From the NCBI GenBank assembly GCA_023245695.1, contig JAHFJT010000002.1, forward strand, positions 1-27,409: 27,409 nucleotides of DNA, read 5' to 3'. The DNA is from Candidatus Peregrinibacteria bacterium (GTDB lineage: Bacteria > Patescibacteriota > Gracilibacteria > UBA1369 > UBA12463). The notes under the pieces were generated by a model that was not told the DNA's origin, made no database searches, and saw only the letters and a program-made list of their open reading frames with translations. Position 1 is the stretch's first letter. Every line of letters starts with the position of its first letter. The translations under genes were made by a program, and so were the position numbers. Of the stretch, positions 1 through 7,084 are shown piece by piece.

Positions 1-409
1 TTTGCATTTTTTCTCGTACAAGTGTCGCGCTGATACTCAGCCGCTTCTCTACAGAGTGTACCGTATGTTTTCCATTTTTCTTAAACAATCTTTTGGTCGT
101 CCCTGAGCCGGTATAGACTGTCTCAAAAGGAGGCGTGAGTCGTTCTACATGCTCGACCCACTTGTCGTCATTGTGGATATCCCGCACGGGAATAATGGCG
201 TACCGCTCACGCGAAATGCCCGCCTCTTCGAGTGAGGCATCGATCATGGTGTACCGTTCGCTGCCAGTGAATGGATTCTCAGAAGTTCCATGATCTTCTG
301 CAGAACCGATCACGATAATGACATGTTTCTCGTGTTTGAGAACTTGCTTCAACGCGTCCAGGTGTCCGAGGTGAAATGGTTGGAAGCGGCCAAGGTACAT
401 TCCTGACAT
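1..409 (-). CDS. nadM: Nicotinamide/nicotinate-mononucleotide adenylyltransferase, 3'-truncated
   Basis: This gene is cut by the window edge; the first 136 codons are visible. The enzyme joins the AMP part of ATP to (nicotinate or nicotinamide) mononucleotide, giving (deamido-)NAD in the cytosol. The N-terminus reads MSGMYLGRFQPFHLGHL, with the nucleotidyltransferase GRFQPFHxGH signature, and SISATLVRE near the edge is the ISATxxR substrate/phosphate motif. The archaeal-type NadM spelling fits better than NadD, but a bifunctional NadR-type protein cannot be excluded because the C-terminus is missing. The start could be M1 (409) or M4 (400). It lies 57 bases downstream of nadE on the same strand, so the last two steps of NAD synthesis are probably co-transcribed. 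No Shine-Dalgarno is seen; the start is preceded by CATCACCCC. Confidence 0.85.
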   Translation of the reverse strand, partial: MSGMYLGRFQPFHLGHLDALKQVLKHEKHVIIVIGSAEDHGTSENPFTGSERYTMIDASLEEAGISRERYAIIPVRDIHNDDKWVEHVERLTPPFETVYTGSGTTKRLFKKNGKHTVHSVEKRLSISATLVREKMQ

Positions 410-466
410 GGGGTGATGTTAGAGTAAACATTTCGGGGATCGGGCGGCGTAGCGACGTGGGCGTCG

Positions 467-1234
467 CTATACTCGGGTGATTTTGATCACGGGAATTGGC
501 GAGGTCTTGTGCTTATTTTCTTCAATGCGTCGAAGGGTTCGATTGAGGGTGCTTGGATTCATGCCTTTCTCAAGCAGTTTTTCGAAACCGATCTCATGTT
601 GTTTGAGAATTGGATCGAGCTCGTTGTAGGTCGCACCGAGTTCACTTTCGTCGGTCTGATTTGGCATGAGTTCGGCGGAAGGTTTCTTTTCGATGAGTTC
701 ATCTGGGAGTCCAATGTAGCGAGAAACCGCATACACATCTTCTTTGTAGAGGTCGGCGATCACCTCGATATCGGCAGCAAAGTCACCAAACTTCGTTCCA
801 TATCCGAGCATAATTTCACTTTTATTCGAGGTTCCGAGTACGAGCGCGTTGAAGGTATTGGCATAGTGATAGAGCATCGTCATGCGAACTCGTGGCTTCA
901 CATTCATCTGGGCGGTTGGATTTCCTTTCCATGGAAGCGTGCCAAAATCCATGAGAAACTTATTAATCTGAACGGTGTGAAACTTCACCCCAAGAAAGTC
1001 ACAGAGCGTTCGAGCGTGAAACGTGTTTTCTTCGCGGGTCACATTTTTTTCTGGCATGAGAAGTGCAGTGACGTTGTCGGCGCCAAGGGCGTCGACGGCG
1101 ATTTTCAAGGTAAGGGCGGAGTCGATTCCACCGGAAACTCCGAGAACGGCCTTCGTAAAATTATGCTTCTTGAAGTATTCCTGAAGCCCGCTGACGAGCT
1201 GTTCGTAGATCTGGGCAAGTTGAGTCTGGTCCAT
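467..1234 (-). CDS. nadE: NH3-dependent NAD+ synthetase
   Basis: 255 residues. It converts deamido-NAD to NAD using ATP and ammonia. The PP-loop motif SGGIDSA lies at residues 34-40, and a conserved TSNKSEIMLGYGTKFGD stretch (residues about 135-151) forms the nucleotide and deamido-NAD site. The length matches the short, ammonia-dependent class: there is no N-terminal glutaminase (nitrilase) domain. It sits between smpB (72 bases upstream) and nadM (57 bases downstream), all on the minus strand. The ATG at 1234 is chosen because it precedes the conserved N-terminal helix; no ribosome binding site is visible. A 7-bp inverted repeat (450-456/463-469) overlaps its stop codon but lacks a T-run. 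Confidence 0.95.
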   Translation of the reverse strand: MDQTQLAQIYEQLVSGLQEYFKKHNFTKAVLGVSGGIDSALTLKIAVDALGADNVTALLMPEKNVTREENTFHARTLCDFLGVKFHTVQINKFLMDFGTLPWKGNPTAQMNVKPRVRMTMLYHYANTFNALVLGTSNKSEIMLGYGTKFGDFAADIEVIADLYKEDVYAVSRYIGLPDELIEKKPSAELMPNQTDESELGATYNELDPILKQHEIGFEKLLEKGMNPSTLNRTLRRIEENKHKTSPIPVIKITRV

Positions 1235-1306
1235 GATGAAAGGTGTTATGGGAGTCGGAATAGCGTGAGTGAAAGTGCGCGTTTCTGCGCTGGGATATCG
1301 TACCGA

Positions 1307-1765
1307 TTATGCGTATTTTTTCAAGGCGCGTTTGATGTCGAGGTTTTCAGCTTTTTTCTTGAGGTCGTCACGTCGGTCGTGCATCTTTTTGCCCCTGCAG
1401 ACGCCAATCAAGATCTTCACGAGATTTTTTACACCGTAGATCTCGAGAGGAATAAGGGTGATGCCTTTCTGGGACTGAAGCTGTTCTAGCTTCAAAAGCT
1501 GCTCGGTGTGGAGCAGGAGCTTGCGAACGCGGGTCGGTTCGACGGGATTGTGGTCGTATTTGTAGTTGGTGACGTAGACATTCCGGAGCCAGGCAGCTTT
1601 ATTTCCAATGTCGACGTAGCTTCCTTTGAGATTCACTTGGCCAGCTTTGACAGACTTGACCTCGCCGCCGGTGAGCTGGACTCCAGCTTCAAATTTCTCG
1701 AATATTTCGTAGAAGGCGTAGGCTTTCTTGTTTTTGGCGTAACTGGTATCGATAGGCTTGGGCAT
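1307..1765 (-). CDS. smpB: SsrA (tmRNA)-binding protein SmpB
   Basis: 152 residues from the internal ATG at 1765. SmpB binds the tRNA-like domain of tmRNA and delivers it to stalled ribosomes for trans-translation. The OB-fold core is recognisable: AYAFYEIFEKFEAGVQLTGG, then EVKSVKAG and the NVYVTNYKYD strand. The basic C-terminal tail (HDRRDDLKKK and onwards) is the part that enters the mRNA channel. An upstream in-frame extension to 1822 is rejected, because family members begin just before the KNKKAY-like segment and because a promoter overlaps that extension. No tmRNA gene was found in this window. It is the first gene of the apparent smpB-nadE-nadM run. Confidence 0.95.
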   Translation of the reverse strand: MPKPIDTSYAKNKKAYAFYEIFEKFEAGVQLTGGEVKSVKAGQVNLKGSYVDIGNKAAWLRNVYVTNYKYDHNPVEPTRVRKLLLHTEQLLKLEQLQSQKGITLIPLEIYGVKNLVKILIGVCRGKKMHDRRDDLKKKAENLDIKRALKKYA

Positions 1766-1771
1766 GGGCGT

Positions 1772-1800
1772 AGTGTAACGGTTTGGAAGATTGGCGGCAA
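1772..1800 (-). promoter_or_regulatory. smpB promoter, apparently leaderless
   Basis: Reading the minus strand, TTGCCG (1795-1800) is followed after 17 bases by TACACT (1772-1777). Only 6 bases separate the -10 box from the ATG at 1765, so the transcript should begin at or next to the start codon. Confidence 0.55.
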
Positions 1801-1827
1801 ATCGTGGTCGTTTGAAGCACAAACAGC

Positions 1828-1855
1828 TTTACAAGACGCTCAATTGTGATACAAT
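1828..1855 (+). promoter_or_regulatory. Promoter of the VirD4/TraG-like ATPase gene
   Basis: TTTACA (1828-1833), 16-base spacer, TACAAT (1850-1855). The expected leader is about 30 bases and contains CAACACCCTC upstream of the ATG at 1892. There is no Shine-Dalgarno sequence. Confidence 0.5.
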
Positions 1856-1891
1856 AGAGTTCTACGGTGTCAACACCCTCTATTCGATCTC

Positions 1892-4135
1892 ATGGCTAAG
1901 CTACGATATCTTCACATTATTGTTCCACAAGGTTCTCCTGACACTCCCAAGATTGAGGAAAAGTTTCAGGGGCTCCTTTTGAATCTGCGAAATACGGTTA
2001 TGGGTAAGCGATTTTCTTTTGAGTACTTTGGTCACGCGCAGTACGCATACTTTTTTGTGGTGGTGGAGGAGTACTTGAAGGAGACGATCGAGTCGCTCAT
2101 TTATGCGATGTATCCAGATGCTGAAATTCAAGAGACCGAGGACTACGTGAAGCAGTTCAATCCAAAGGGACAGGCGCTTGCTGGTGCCGATATTTTGCTC
2201 CATCATGCGGATGTGTATCCGATCAAAACCTACTCGGATTTTGGTGAGGATAGTATGTCGCGTTTGTTTTCGGTGATCTCAAAAATCAGTGCGAAGGATC
2301 AGGTCTGGGTGCAGATCGTGGTTGAGCCGACGGACGATTCTGCGGGCTTTTTCTTCAAGAGAAACTGGCGTCATCGCTTCGCGAACTTACACCATTTTTT
2401 CAGTATTAAGGATCGTTTTCGTGCTGGTGGTCGAAGTGCGATCAGTGAATTGCGTCACCACAAGTCTCATGAAAAGGACTCAGAGAAGCCATTCCGCGTG
2501 GGTATCCGATGTGCCTACATTGCCGAGACGCATGAAGATGCTGATCGAAAACTTGAGGCCGTGATTAATAGTTTTTACCAGTTCAACGATAGTGATATCA
2601 ATGAATTTCACGCGCATCGAACGCACGATCTCAACTCGTTTATGCGTGCATATAAGGGCCGAACGTTGGGTGAAGGATTCACCATGTCGGCCAAGGAAAT
2701 TGCGACGTTGTACCATATTCCGAATGCGGATTTTGTTCCGCATATCGTTCACGTCCAAGCCCGAAAAGCTGATCCGCCACAGGATTTGCCGCGTTCTGGT
2801 GAGCCAGATGTGAGTGGATTTGGTGTGACGAATTACCATAATAATTTCGTGCCGTTTGGTATTCGACGCGCGGATCGACGACGACATTTGTATGCGGTGG
2901 GTAAGTCTGGTTCTGGTAAGAGTAAGCTCTTGGAGCTGCTCATTATTCAGGATATCAAAGATGGAAAGGGTTTCGGTGTGCTGGATCCGCACGGTGATCT
3001 TATCGATAATATTATGCGGTACATTCCGCCGGAACGTGTGAAGGATGTGATTCTTTTTGATCCTGCCGATACGGCATTTCCGATTGCGTTCAATCCGCTG
3101 GAGTCGATCGATGACGCGTACAAGATGCAGGTGACGATTGGATTTTTGGATATTTTCAAGAAAGTGTTTGGTGACAACTGGACGTACCGACTTGAGCACG
3201 TGCTTCGATATACGACGCTCGCGCTTTTGGATAGCCCAAATACGACGATCCTCTCGATCATGAAGATGCTCACGGATAAGAATTACCGACAGAAGATTGT
3301 GTCGAGAATTCAGGACTCGGTGGTGAAGAACTTCTGGGTTTCTGAGTTTGCGGCGTGGTCGGAAAAGTTCGACTCTGAAGCCATTACACCGCTTCTCAAT
3401 AAAGTGGGTCAGCTCGTCGCGACGAATATGGTTCGAAATATTATTGGTCAGCCACAGACGAAGTTTAATCTTCGAGATGTGATGGATAACAAAAAAATCT
3501 TGCTCTTGAAGGTCTCGAAAGGTCTGCTCGGTGAGGAAAACTCGGGTTTGATCGGTTCGATGGTGATTACGAAGTTGTTCCAGGCAGCGATGAGTCGCGC
3601 GAATATTCCGGAGGAGCAGCGTGAGGATTTTTACTTTTACGTGGATGAGTTCCAGAACTTTGCGACAGATACCTTCTCGGAAATTCTTTCAGAGGCTCGA
3701 AAATATCGCTTGAATCTCACAATTGCGCATCAGTATATGGGCCAATTGAGCGAGGTCGTTCGAAAGACGGTCTTCGGTAATGTGGGTTCGATGGTGAGCT
3801 TTCGTGTGGGTGCGGATGATGCCGCGGTGCTCGAAGGTGAGTACACTCCCGTCTTCAAAGTTCGAGATATTATCAATCTCGGTGTCCGAGAATTCTATAC
3901 CAAGATGTCGGTGAATGGTGAATTGCGAGAGGCCTTTTCTGGCCGTACGCTCAGCGTTCCACCCGTTGAAAATGACCAGACGGCTGAAATTATCCGACTC
4001 TCTCGTGAGAAGTATTGCGCCCCAAAAGCTGAAGTCGAAGAGATGATGCTTCGTTGGGACGAGAGCGCTTCAGCCCCTCCAAAAGCCGAGGAGGTCGCGC
4101 AGATGGAGGAGAAGGTTGAGGAGCCGATTATTTAG
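1892..4135 (+). CDS. VirD4/TraG-like (HerA/FtsK clade) conjugation-type ATPase
   Basis: About 747 residues. The first ~310 residues form an alpha/beta region without obvious motifs. An ATPase domain follows, with Walker A GKSGSGKS (about 337-344), LDPHGD (364-369), a Walker B strand FYFYVDE (about 581-587) and a downstream TIAHQYMGQL segment typical of TraG/TraD coupling-protein ATPases. Family members pump DNA or assemble type IV machinery using ATP. This one has no N-terminal transmembrane helices, unlike classical VirD4, so it should be cytosolic. No other type IV secretion, relaxase or pilus gene is nearby; it stands alone between smpB and a convergent zinc-ribbon gene. The acidic C-terminal tail (PPKAEEVAQMEEKVEEP) looks disordered. 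Substrate unknown. Confidence 0.8.
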   Translation: MAKLRYLHIIVPQGSPDTPKIEEKFQGLLLNLRNTVMGKRFSFEYFGHAQYAYFFVVVEEYLKETIESLIYAMYPDAEIQETEDYVKQFNPKGQALAGADILLHHADVYPIKTYSDFGEDSMSRLFSVISKISAKDQVWVQIVVEPTDDSAGFFFKRNWRHRFANLHHFFSIKDRFRAGGRSAISELRHHKSHEKDSEKPFRVGIRCAYIAETHEDADRKLEAVINSFYQFNDSDINEFHAHRTHDLNSFMRAYKGRTLGEGFTMSAKEIATLYHIPNADFVPHIVHVQARKADPPQDLPRSGEPDVSGFGVTNYHNNFVPFGIRRADRRRHLYAVGKSGSGKSKLLELLIIQDIKDGKGFGVLDPHGDLIDNIMRYIPPERVKDVILFDPADTAFPIAFNPLESIDDAYKMQVTIGFLDIFKKVFGDNWTYRLEHVLRYTTLALLDSPNTTILSIMKMLTDKNYRQKIVSRIQDSVVKNFWVSEFAAWSEKFDSEAITPLLNKVGQLVATNMVRNIIGQPQTKFNLRDVMDNKKILLLKVSKGLLGEENSGLIGSMVITKLFQAAMSRANIPEEQREDFYFYVDEFQNFATDTFSEILSEARKYRLNLTIAHQYMGQLSEVVRKTVFGNVGSMVSFRVGADDAAVLEGEYTPVFKVRDIINLGVREFYTKMSVNGELREAFSGRTLSVPPVENDQTAEIIRLSREKYCAPKAEVEEMMLRWDESASAPPKAEEVAQMEEKVEEPII

Positions 4136-4136
4136 T

Positions 4137-4157
4137 TGCGACTTTTCGGCGCATTTT
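4137..4157 (+). terminator. Possible weak terminator between convergent genes
   Basis: TGCGAC and GGCGCA can pair over a 5-base loop with one mismatch, followed by TTTT. It sits just after the ATPase stop codon, in the 25-base gap before the convergent gene. The stem is short, so the call is tentative. Confidence 0.3.
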
Positions 4158-4160
4158 AGT

Positions 4161-5837
4161 TTAGTACACCGCCTCCAGATAACACTTCTCGCAATACACG
4201 ATTTCTGGGCGATCCGGGGCGTAGGTGGTCTCGATAGGCTTGCTGCAGTGCATGCAGGTGCGTGCGTAGAGGCGCGGAGGGTTACGGAGGGTCATGCGTT
4301 CGCCATGACGGCAATCCGGGCATTTGTGGGGGATGGGAAGGTTGATGTTGCGAAGACGATTGAGTTCTTGAGGGATGATGCGATAGTTTTTGCCACAGTT
4401 TTCGCAGGCGAGGAGTTCTTTGGTGATCGTGTCGGGAGCGTCAGCGATCCTTTCTGGAATTTGATACGTTTGTGGTTTGTAGTCTTTCTGATCTGGATCT
4501 TTCCAGTGCATGCCACGTGCGAGAGCGACGTCTTTGGTAAGCGGAACGTAGTCTTGTGCGACGGTTTCGTTGTAGCCGTAAGGTGAGTGCCACATCGGGA
4601 ACATTTGTCCCCATTCGCCGGTTTTTATCATGTGCGCGATGATCGGTGGAACGAGTTCTTCGTACTGTTCTTTGGTGTACTGTTTGTTGAAGATGCAGTA
4701 CTGCTTTTTTCTCAAGCCGCTGCAGCCAAAGAGGTTTGATGAGTTGAAACAGAACTCGCTGTAGGCGACGTTCTGGCTGTGAAATACATAGAGTGAAAAG
4801 ATGACGTTGTAGGTTTCGATCGTACCCATAACCTGATAGTTGAGCTCGGGCTTGAGGTACATATTGCTGCAGTCGATGAGGTCTTTCACATTCACGCCGA
4901 CTTTGATGTACTTACAATCCTGGCTGTCGTTGACGTCGTAGCAGTCCGTGCAGTTCTGGGTGTTCGTCAAAAAGTCACCACTGGAGTTTTCGCTGTTGAT
5001 GATGTTGGCGTACTTGTGGATGCGCTTTTTTCTGAGATCGCTAATGATTTCCTTCGCTTTTTGAACCGCGTTGTGCGAGCCAAGAAATTCCTGAACTTTT
5101 TGGGTGTAGAGCTCTTTGCTGACGGGTTCATTCATGAAGTAAAACTCTTTGTTGTTGAGGTTTGTGGAGAGGAAGCAGTTTCGGCAGCCTTTGAGATTTT
5201 CTGAGAATCCGCAGTCATACGAATTTTGGCTATACGATGTGTAGATGCAGTTGTTGCAGTTTTTGACGTAGAAACATTCGTAGAGAAGTTCCGAGTCGTA
5301 GACATAGTCGGAGTCCATGATATCTCGGGAGTTCTGGACCAATTTTCCGTAGTAGCAGTCTTCTGAATTTTCTGAGCAGTTAATGAGATGGCAGTTTTTG
5401 CAGTAGCCGGTTCCGGTCGTGTATTGGCAGTTTTCGTTACCGATCTGGATGAGATTGACGTGAGGAATTTTGGCGGAGAGTTCGTTGAACTGTTCGAAAA
5501 ATGGCCGGCTGAAGTCAAAATCCTGACCATACGAGAGGCCGTCCCAGTTTTCACTCCACCACTCTTCGTGGGTGTAAATTCTATATTTCTTACCCCACTC
5601 GGTATCTGGAGAGTAGAGAGCAATGAGCGGTTTTCCCGTCACGGCTGAGACATTGTGATACATATTCTGCTCATTACGGTGCACGGTTCGGAGTGCGAGT
5701 CGGCATGATGGACAGTTCGTCGGTGCAGGAATCTCAAATGTCTGCTCGCCAATTTTTGGTGCAATTTTCTTGAGGAACTCGAGTTCTTGATTCGTGATTT
5801 CGTAGGCGGATTGGCAGGTGGTGCAGGTGGAGGTCAT
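4161..5837 (-). CDS. Cys-rich 12-residue-repeat protein with terminal zinc ribbons (copy 1)
   Basis: 558 residues from the ATG at 5837. An upstream in-frame ATG at 5864 would add 9 residues; 5837 is preferred because the paralogue at 7085-8761 then aligns end to end at exactly 558. Zinc-ribbon cysteine pairs: C5/C8 with C42/C45 at the N-terminus; C478/C481 with C506/C509 and C528/C531 with C549/C552 at the C-terminus. A conserved block YGQDFDFSRPFFEQ lies at 103-116. Residues 137-232 fall into eight contiguous 12-residue units, with Cys at 137, 149, 161, 197, 209 and 221. A second repeat block spans roughly 296-381. Each block ends in a similar cap (FYFMNEPVSKELY; YCIFNKQYTKEQY), suggesting internal duplication. 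No signal peptide or membrane helix. Biochemical function unknown; the repeats look like a beta-solenoid scaffold. Divergent from a TrmB-like regulator. Confidence 0.85.
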   Translation of the reverse strand: MTSTCTTCQSAYEITNQELEFLKKIAPKIGEQTFEIPAPTNCPSCRLALRTVHRNEQNMYHNVSAVTGKPLIALYSPDTEWGKKYRIYTHEEWWSENWDGLSYGQDFDFSRPFFEQFNELSAKIPHVNLIQIGNENCQYTTGTGYCKNCHLINCSENSEDCYYGKLVQNSRDIMDSDYVYDSELLYECFYVKNCNNCIYTSYSQNSYDCGFSENLKGCRNCFLSTNLNNKEFYFMNEPVSKELYTQKVQEFLGSHNAVQKAKEIISDLRKKRIHKYANIINSENSSGDFLTNTQNCTDCYDVNDSQDCKYIKVGVNVKDLIDCSNMYLKPELNYQVMGTIETYNVIFSLYVFHSQNVAYSEFCFNSSNLFGCSGLRKKQYCIFNKQYTKEQYEELVPPIIAHMIKTGEWGQMFPMWHSPYGYNETVAQDYVPLTKDVALARGMHWKDPDQKDYKPQTYQIPERIADAPDTITKELLACENCGKNYRIIPQELNRLRNINLPIPHKCPDCRHGERMTLRNPPRLYARTCMHCSKPIETTYAPDRPEIVYCEKCYLEAVY

Positions 5838-5865
5838 GGGAGGGTGAGTAGATGTTCTAAGCATG

Positions 5866-5895
5866 TATTAAGGCTTTATTTTGCATAAAAGTCAA
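5866..5895 (-). promoter_or_regulatory. Candidate promoter of the copy 1 Cys-repeat gene
   Basis: On the minus strand TTGACT (5890-5895) is followed after 18 bases by TTAATA (5866-5871), or after 19 by TAATAC. The -10 region overlaps the plus-strand motif ATTAAGGCT (5867-5875). Confidence 0.4.
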
Positions 5896-5952
5896 CCTTT
5901 CGTTGGAAACTTTCGACATTCATTGTCTTATTATTTTGCTTTGATTAAGGCT
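5867..5952. repeat. Direct repeat ATTAAGGCT in the divergent intergenic region (candidate operator)
   Basis: ATTAAGGCT occurs at 5867-5875 and again at 5944-5952, with similar T-rich sequence after each copy. The first copy overlaps the -10 region of the Cys-repeat gene; the second lies about 45 bases upstream of the regulator's -10 box. The placement suits a binding site of the adjacent TrmB-like regulator, but this is an inference. Confidence 0.4.
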
Positions 5953-5996
5953 ATTTTTTACGGTATTATCTTTTCTGACGAAACTTTTCCACACAA

Positions 5997-6002
5997 TATA
6001 AT
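5997..6002 (+). promoter_or_regulatory. -10 box of TrmB-like regulator 1, near-leaderless
   Basis: A perfect TATAAT ends 9 bases before the ATG at 6012, leaving an expected leader of about 2-3 bases. No good -35 box is seen at standard spacing. Confidence 0.5.
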
Positions 6003-6011
6003 CTTACTCTT

Positions 6012-6785
6012 ATGATCGCACAACTTCTCAAACTTGGACTCACTTCGAAAGAGGCGGCGGTGTATATGGCGCTGATGGGGCTTGGGGTGAGTTCGCCGGT
6101 GTCGACGATTGCGAAGAAGGCAAATGTGAATCGAACGACGACGTACGATATTCTTGAGATTCTCCTCGAAAAGGGTTTGGTAATTGGTCAGAAAAAGAAG
6201 TCGAGCCAGTACTATGAGGCGCTTCCTCCAGAAAAAATTGTGTCGTATTTGAAAGAGCAGAGTGAGCGATTTTCTCATTTGGCGAAAGAGGCAGAGACGA
6301 TACTTCCAGAATTGAATGCGCATTATAATGCCTCTGGTAGGCCAAAAGTGTACTTTTATGAAGGCGACGAGGGGTTGATTCGTGTCTACGAAGAGACGCT
6401 TACTTCGCATGAAGAGATCCTTGCGTATGCTTCTGATCAGGCTAATCAGGATGCCATTCCATGGTATTTCCCGCAGTACTATAAGCGCCGTGCCGCGAAG
6501 AAAATTCCAATTCGTGCGCTCTTTCCGGATACGCCAAAGGATCGTGAACGCCACTCTTTGGATGGAGATGAATTACGCCGTAGTCGATTATTGCCTAAAA
6601 ACAAGCTTGATTTCACACCTGAGATTAATATCTTCGACAACAAAATCATGATTGCCGACTGGAAAGAAAAGCTCGGAATTGTTATCGAGAGCGAGGAGAT
6701 CGTGAAGGTCTTCAAACAGACCTTTGAGCTGGCCTGGGAGGCTTCGGAGAAGTATCACCGGAAAGTGATGGGTAAGAAAGATTAG
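6012..6785 (+). CDS. TrmB-family transcriptional regulator 1
   Basis: 257 residues. The N-terminal ~75 residues form a winged helix: LLKLGLTSKEAAVYMALMGLG, then VSTIAKKANVNRTTTYDIL (recognition helix) and the wing segment KGLVIGQKKKSSQYYEA. A short helical linker (about 80-105) is followed by an effector-type domain beginning PKVYFYEGDEGLIRVYEE and ending IVIESEEIVKVFKQTFELAWEA, as in TrmB-like regulators and in the second regulator here (9397-10152). Archaeal TrmB proteins bind sugars; the ligand of this one cannot be read from sequence. It is transcribed divergently from the copy 1 Cys-repeat gene across 174 bases, so that gene is the obvious candidate target. Confidence 0.8.
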   Translation: MIAQLLKLGLTSKEAAVYMALMGLGVSSPVSTIAKKANVNRTTTYDILEILLEKGLVIGQKKKSSQYYEALPPEKIVSYLKEQSERFSHLAKEAETILPELNAHYNASGRPKVYFYEGDEGLIRVYEETLTSHEEILAYASDQANQDAIPWYFPQYYKRRAAKKIPIRALFPDTPKDRERHSLDGDELRRSRLLPKNKLDFTPEINIFDNKIMIADWKEKLGIVIESEEIVKVFKQTFELAWEASEKYHRKVMGKKD

Positions 6786-6918
6786 TTTGCTGATTTTAAA
6801 ATATTATTTTTTATTTTCAATCTCTTTTTTGCTTTTATATAAGCCATTTTTTCATTTGTAATCTTTTTGTAAGAGGTTTGTAATGTTCATTTGATAGTGT
6901 TTGTTTTGTCAGATGCGT
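6786..6918. other. AT-rich spacer upstream of the tRNA-like gene
   Basis: Very T-rich, with no coding potential that I can see. I found no convincing -35/-10 pair for the tRNA-like gene, although TTTGTAA and TTTGATAG elements occur at about 6867-6900. Confidence 0.4.
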
Positions 6919-6990
6919 GGGGAAGCCTCTAGGTGAGGACGACGTTCTCGACAGACGTCTAGGCGGGTTCGAATCCCGTCTTCTCCACCA
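6919..6990 (+). tRNA. Compact tRNA-like gene, anticodon CGA, tRNA-Pyl-like architecture
   Basis: 72 bases, including an encoded CCA (6988-6990). Acceptor stem 6919-6925/6980-6986 (7 bp, one G-U). D stem 6926-6929/6935-6938 (CCTC/GAGG) with a 5-base loop TAGGT. Two-base linker. Six-bp anticodon stem 6941-6946/6954-6959 (inner pair U-G) with loop CTCGACA, giving anticodon CGA at 6949-6951. Three-base variable region TAG. T stem 6963-6967/6975-6979 with the canonical loop TTCGAAT. Discriminator A. No base separates the acceptor and D stems, so U8 is absent. The short D loop, 6-bp anticodon stem and 3-base variable loop are what is known of tRNA-Pyl, but the anticodon is not CUA and no pylS lies in the window. 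C at position 37 is unusual. It may be functional, orthogonal or decayed. Confidence 0.6.
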
Positions 6991-7066
6991 ACTTCTGACA
7001 ATAGTCGACAAAAAGGAGAGCGATTAACTCGCTGCTCCTTTTTGTTATAAGACGTTCTCGACAGAC
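6941..7066 (+). repeat. 16-bp direct repeat of the tRNA anticodon arm
   Basis: GACGTTCTCGACAGAC occurs at 6941-6956, inside the tRNA-like gene (5' anticodon strand, loop and start of the 3' strand), and again exactly at 7051-7066, between the terminator and the end of the next gene. The following bases (GTCTA versus ACCTA) differ at two positions. Confidence 0.8.
7010..7043. terminator. Bidirectional Rho-independent terminator
   Basis: GGAGAGCGA pairs with TCGCTGCTCC (one bulged G) over a short TTAAC loop, flanked by AAAAA on the left and TTTTT on the right. It can end the tRNA-like transcript on the plus strand and the copy 2 Cys-repeat transcript on the minus strand. Confidence 0.7.
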
Positions 7067-7084
7067 ACCTATATTATACCACAC

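Noticed and set aside
450..469. Inverted repeat TAGCGAC-N6-GTCGCTA between nadE and nadM as a terminator
   Set aside because: There is no T-run after it, and it lies inside an apparent operon. It may be a processing hairpin, but nothing supports that.
509..1489. 326-codon open frame on the plus strand
   Set aside because: It lies antisense to nadE and smpB, both of which have clear family motifs; the translated product has low-complexity composition and no motif.
2480..3199. 239-codon open frame antisense to the ATPase gene
   Set aside because: It covers the Walker A region of the VirD4/TraG-like gene on the other strand; it is rich in Arg/Ile/His and shows no domain.
6917..6990. 3' end of a tmRNA gene
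   Set aside because: The T arm and CCA would fit, but the 5' half pairs within 72 bases and lacks the conserved GGATTCGAC-type D-loop region and any tag reading frame. The upstream sequence is an AT-rich spacer and then a coding gene.
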